From NCBI GenBank assembly GCA_944474755.1, contig CALYDG010000030.1, positions 1-64,000 on the forward strand: a stretch of DNA of 64,000 nucleotides, given 5' to 3'. Of this stretch, positions 63,904-64,000 are shown piece after piece (position 1 is the first letter of the stretch; every line of letters starts with the position of its first letter). The notes beneath the pieces are model-generated. The model was not told the origin of the DNA, did no database searches, and was given only the letters and a program-made list of their open reading frames with translations. Position numbers and translations under genes: made by a program. This stretch comes from Limnoperna fortunei. Taxonomy: Eukaryota > Mollusca > Bivalvia > Mytilida > Modiolidae.

Positions 63904-64000
63904 GTAATTTTCAAGAAATACATGAACTTAAAGTTGGCTGTTTTAAACTATATGTACTATTCAATCTTGTATTAAATAACCTTTAAACAGTATTAAATCA

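Noticed and set aside
1..64000. tRNA, rRNA, CRISPR and bacterial-type operon signals
   Set aside because: None found. The short direct repeats are transposon monomers and minisatellites, not CRISPR arrays.

Overview
The window looks like intron-rich, AT-rich genomic DNA from a mollusc, most probably a bivalve and perhaps a mussel. The clues are long introns with consensus GT/AG borders, many short repeat elements that open with 'agctcacctgg' and close with 'ccaggtgagca', a short retroposon ending in a 'gggcgttaaac...aatcaatcaat' tail, and decayed Penelope-like and non-LTR retrotransposons. The assignment rests on remembered repeat style, so species level is not claimed. I see no bacterial-style operons, rRNA, tRNA or CRISPR.

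One gene explains almost everything that looks protein-coding. Reading only the + strand, about 25 exons between 2576 and 63903 can be chained with matching intron phases into one open frame of about 1,440 codons, open at both ends: the 5' start lies before the window and the last exon ends in a splice donor near the right edge. In order it encodes a KMT5A/SET8-like SET domain (2576-8543), a short basic linker, a five-fold tandem array of a 45-nt exon (16006-23388), a helical, probably coiled-coil segment (24838-25146), a Ulp1/SENP-type C48 cysteine protease with H, D, Q and C in place (28411-42952), an acidic linker (50230-50667), two zinc-finger-like motifs plus a tyrosine-recombinase domain in one 1.6-kb exon (53007-54650), and an acidic tail (55339-63903). 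A histone-type methyltransferase, a SUMO-type protease and a DNA recombinase in one polypeptide is the notable discovery candidate. The joining is inferred from splice signals and phase, not from transcripts.

The introns are packed with transposable elements. At least six repeat families are made of roughly 150-180-bp monomers, and several have clear terminal inverted repeats. Other items are TIR elements with target-site duplications (12086-12665, 14287-14954, 51066-52450), fold-back elements (26728-26871, 30090-30219, 58039-58168), a Penelope-like reverse transcriptase relic inserted just upstream of one copy of the repeated exon (20327-23071), a hammerhead-ribozyme-like relic on the minus strand (19837-19880), L1-like and Jockey-like non-LTR relics, and a SINE-like retroposon with an 11-bp target duplication (63075-63533).

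Layout: 1-2575 upstream flank or intron; 2576-8543 SET exons; 8544-12062 linker exons; 12063-23388 repeat-rich introns with the duplicated exon; 24838-25146 helical exon; 28411-42952 protease exons; 43807-50667 linker exons around tandem-repeat elements; 53007-54650 recombinase exon; 55339-63903 tail exons.
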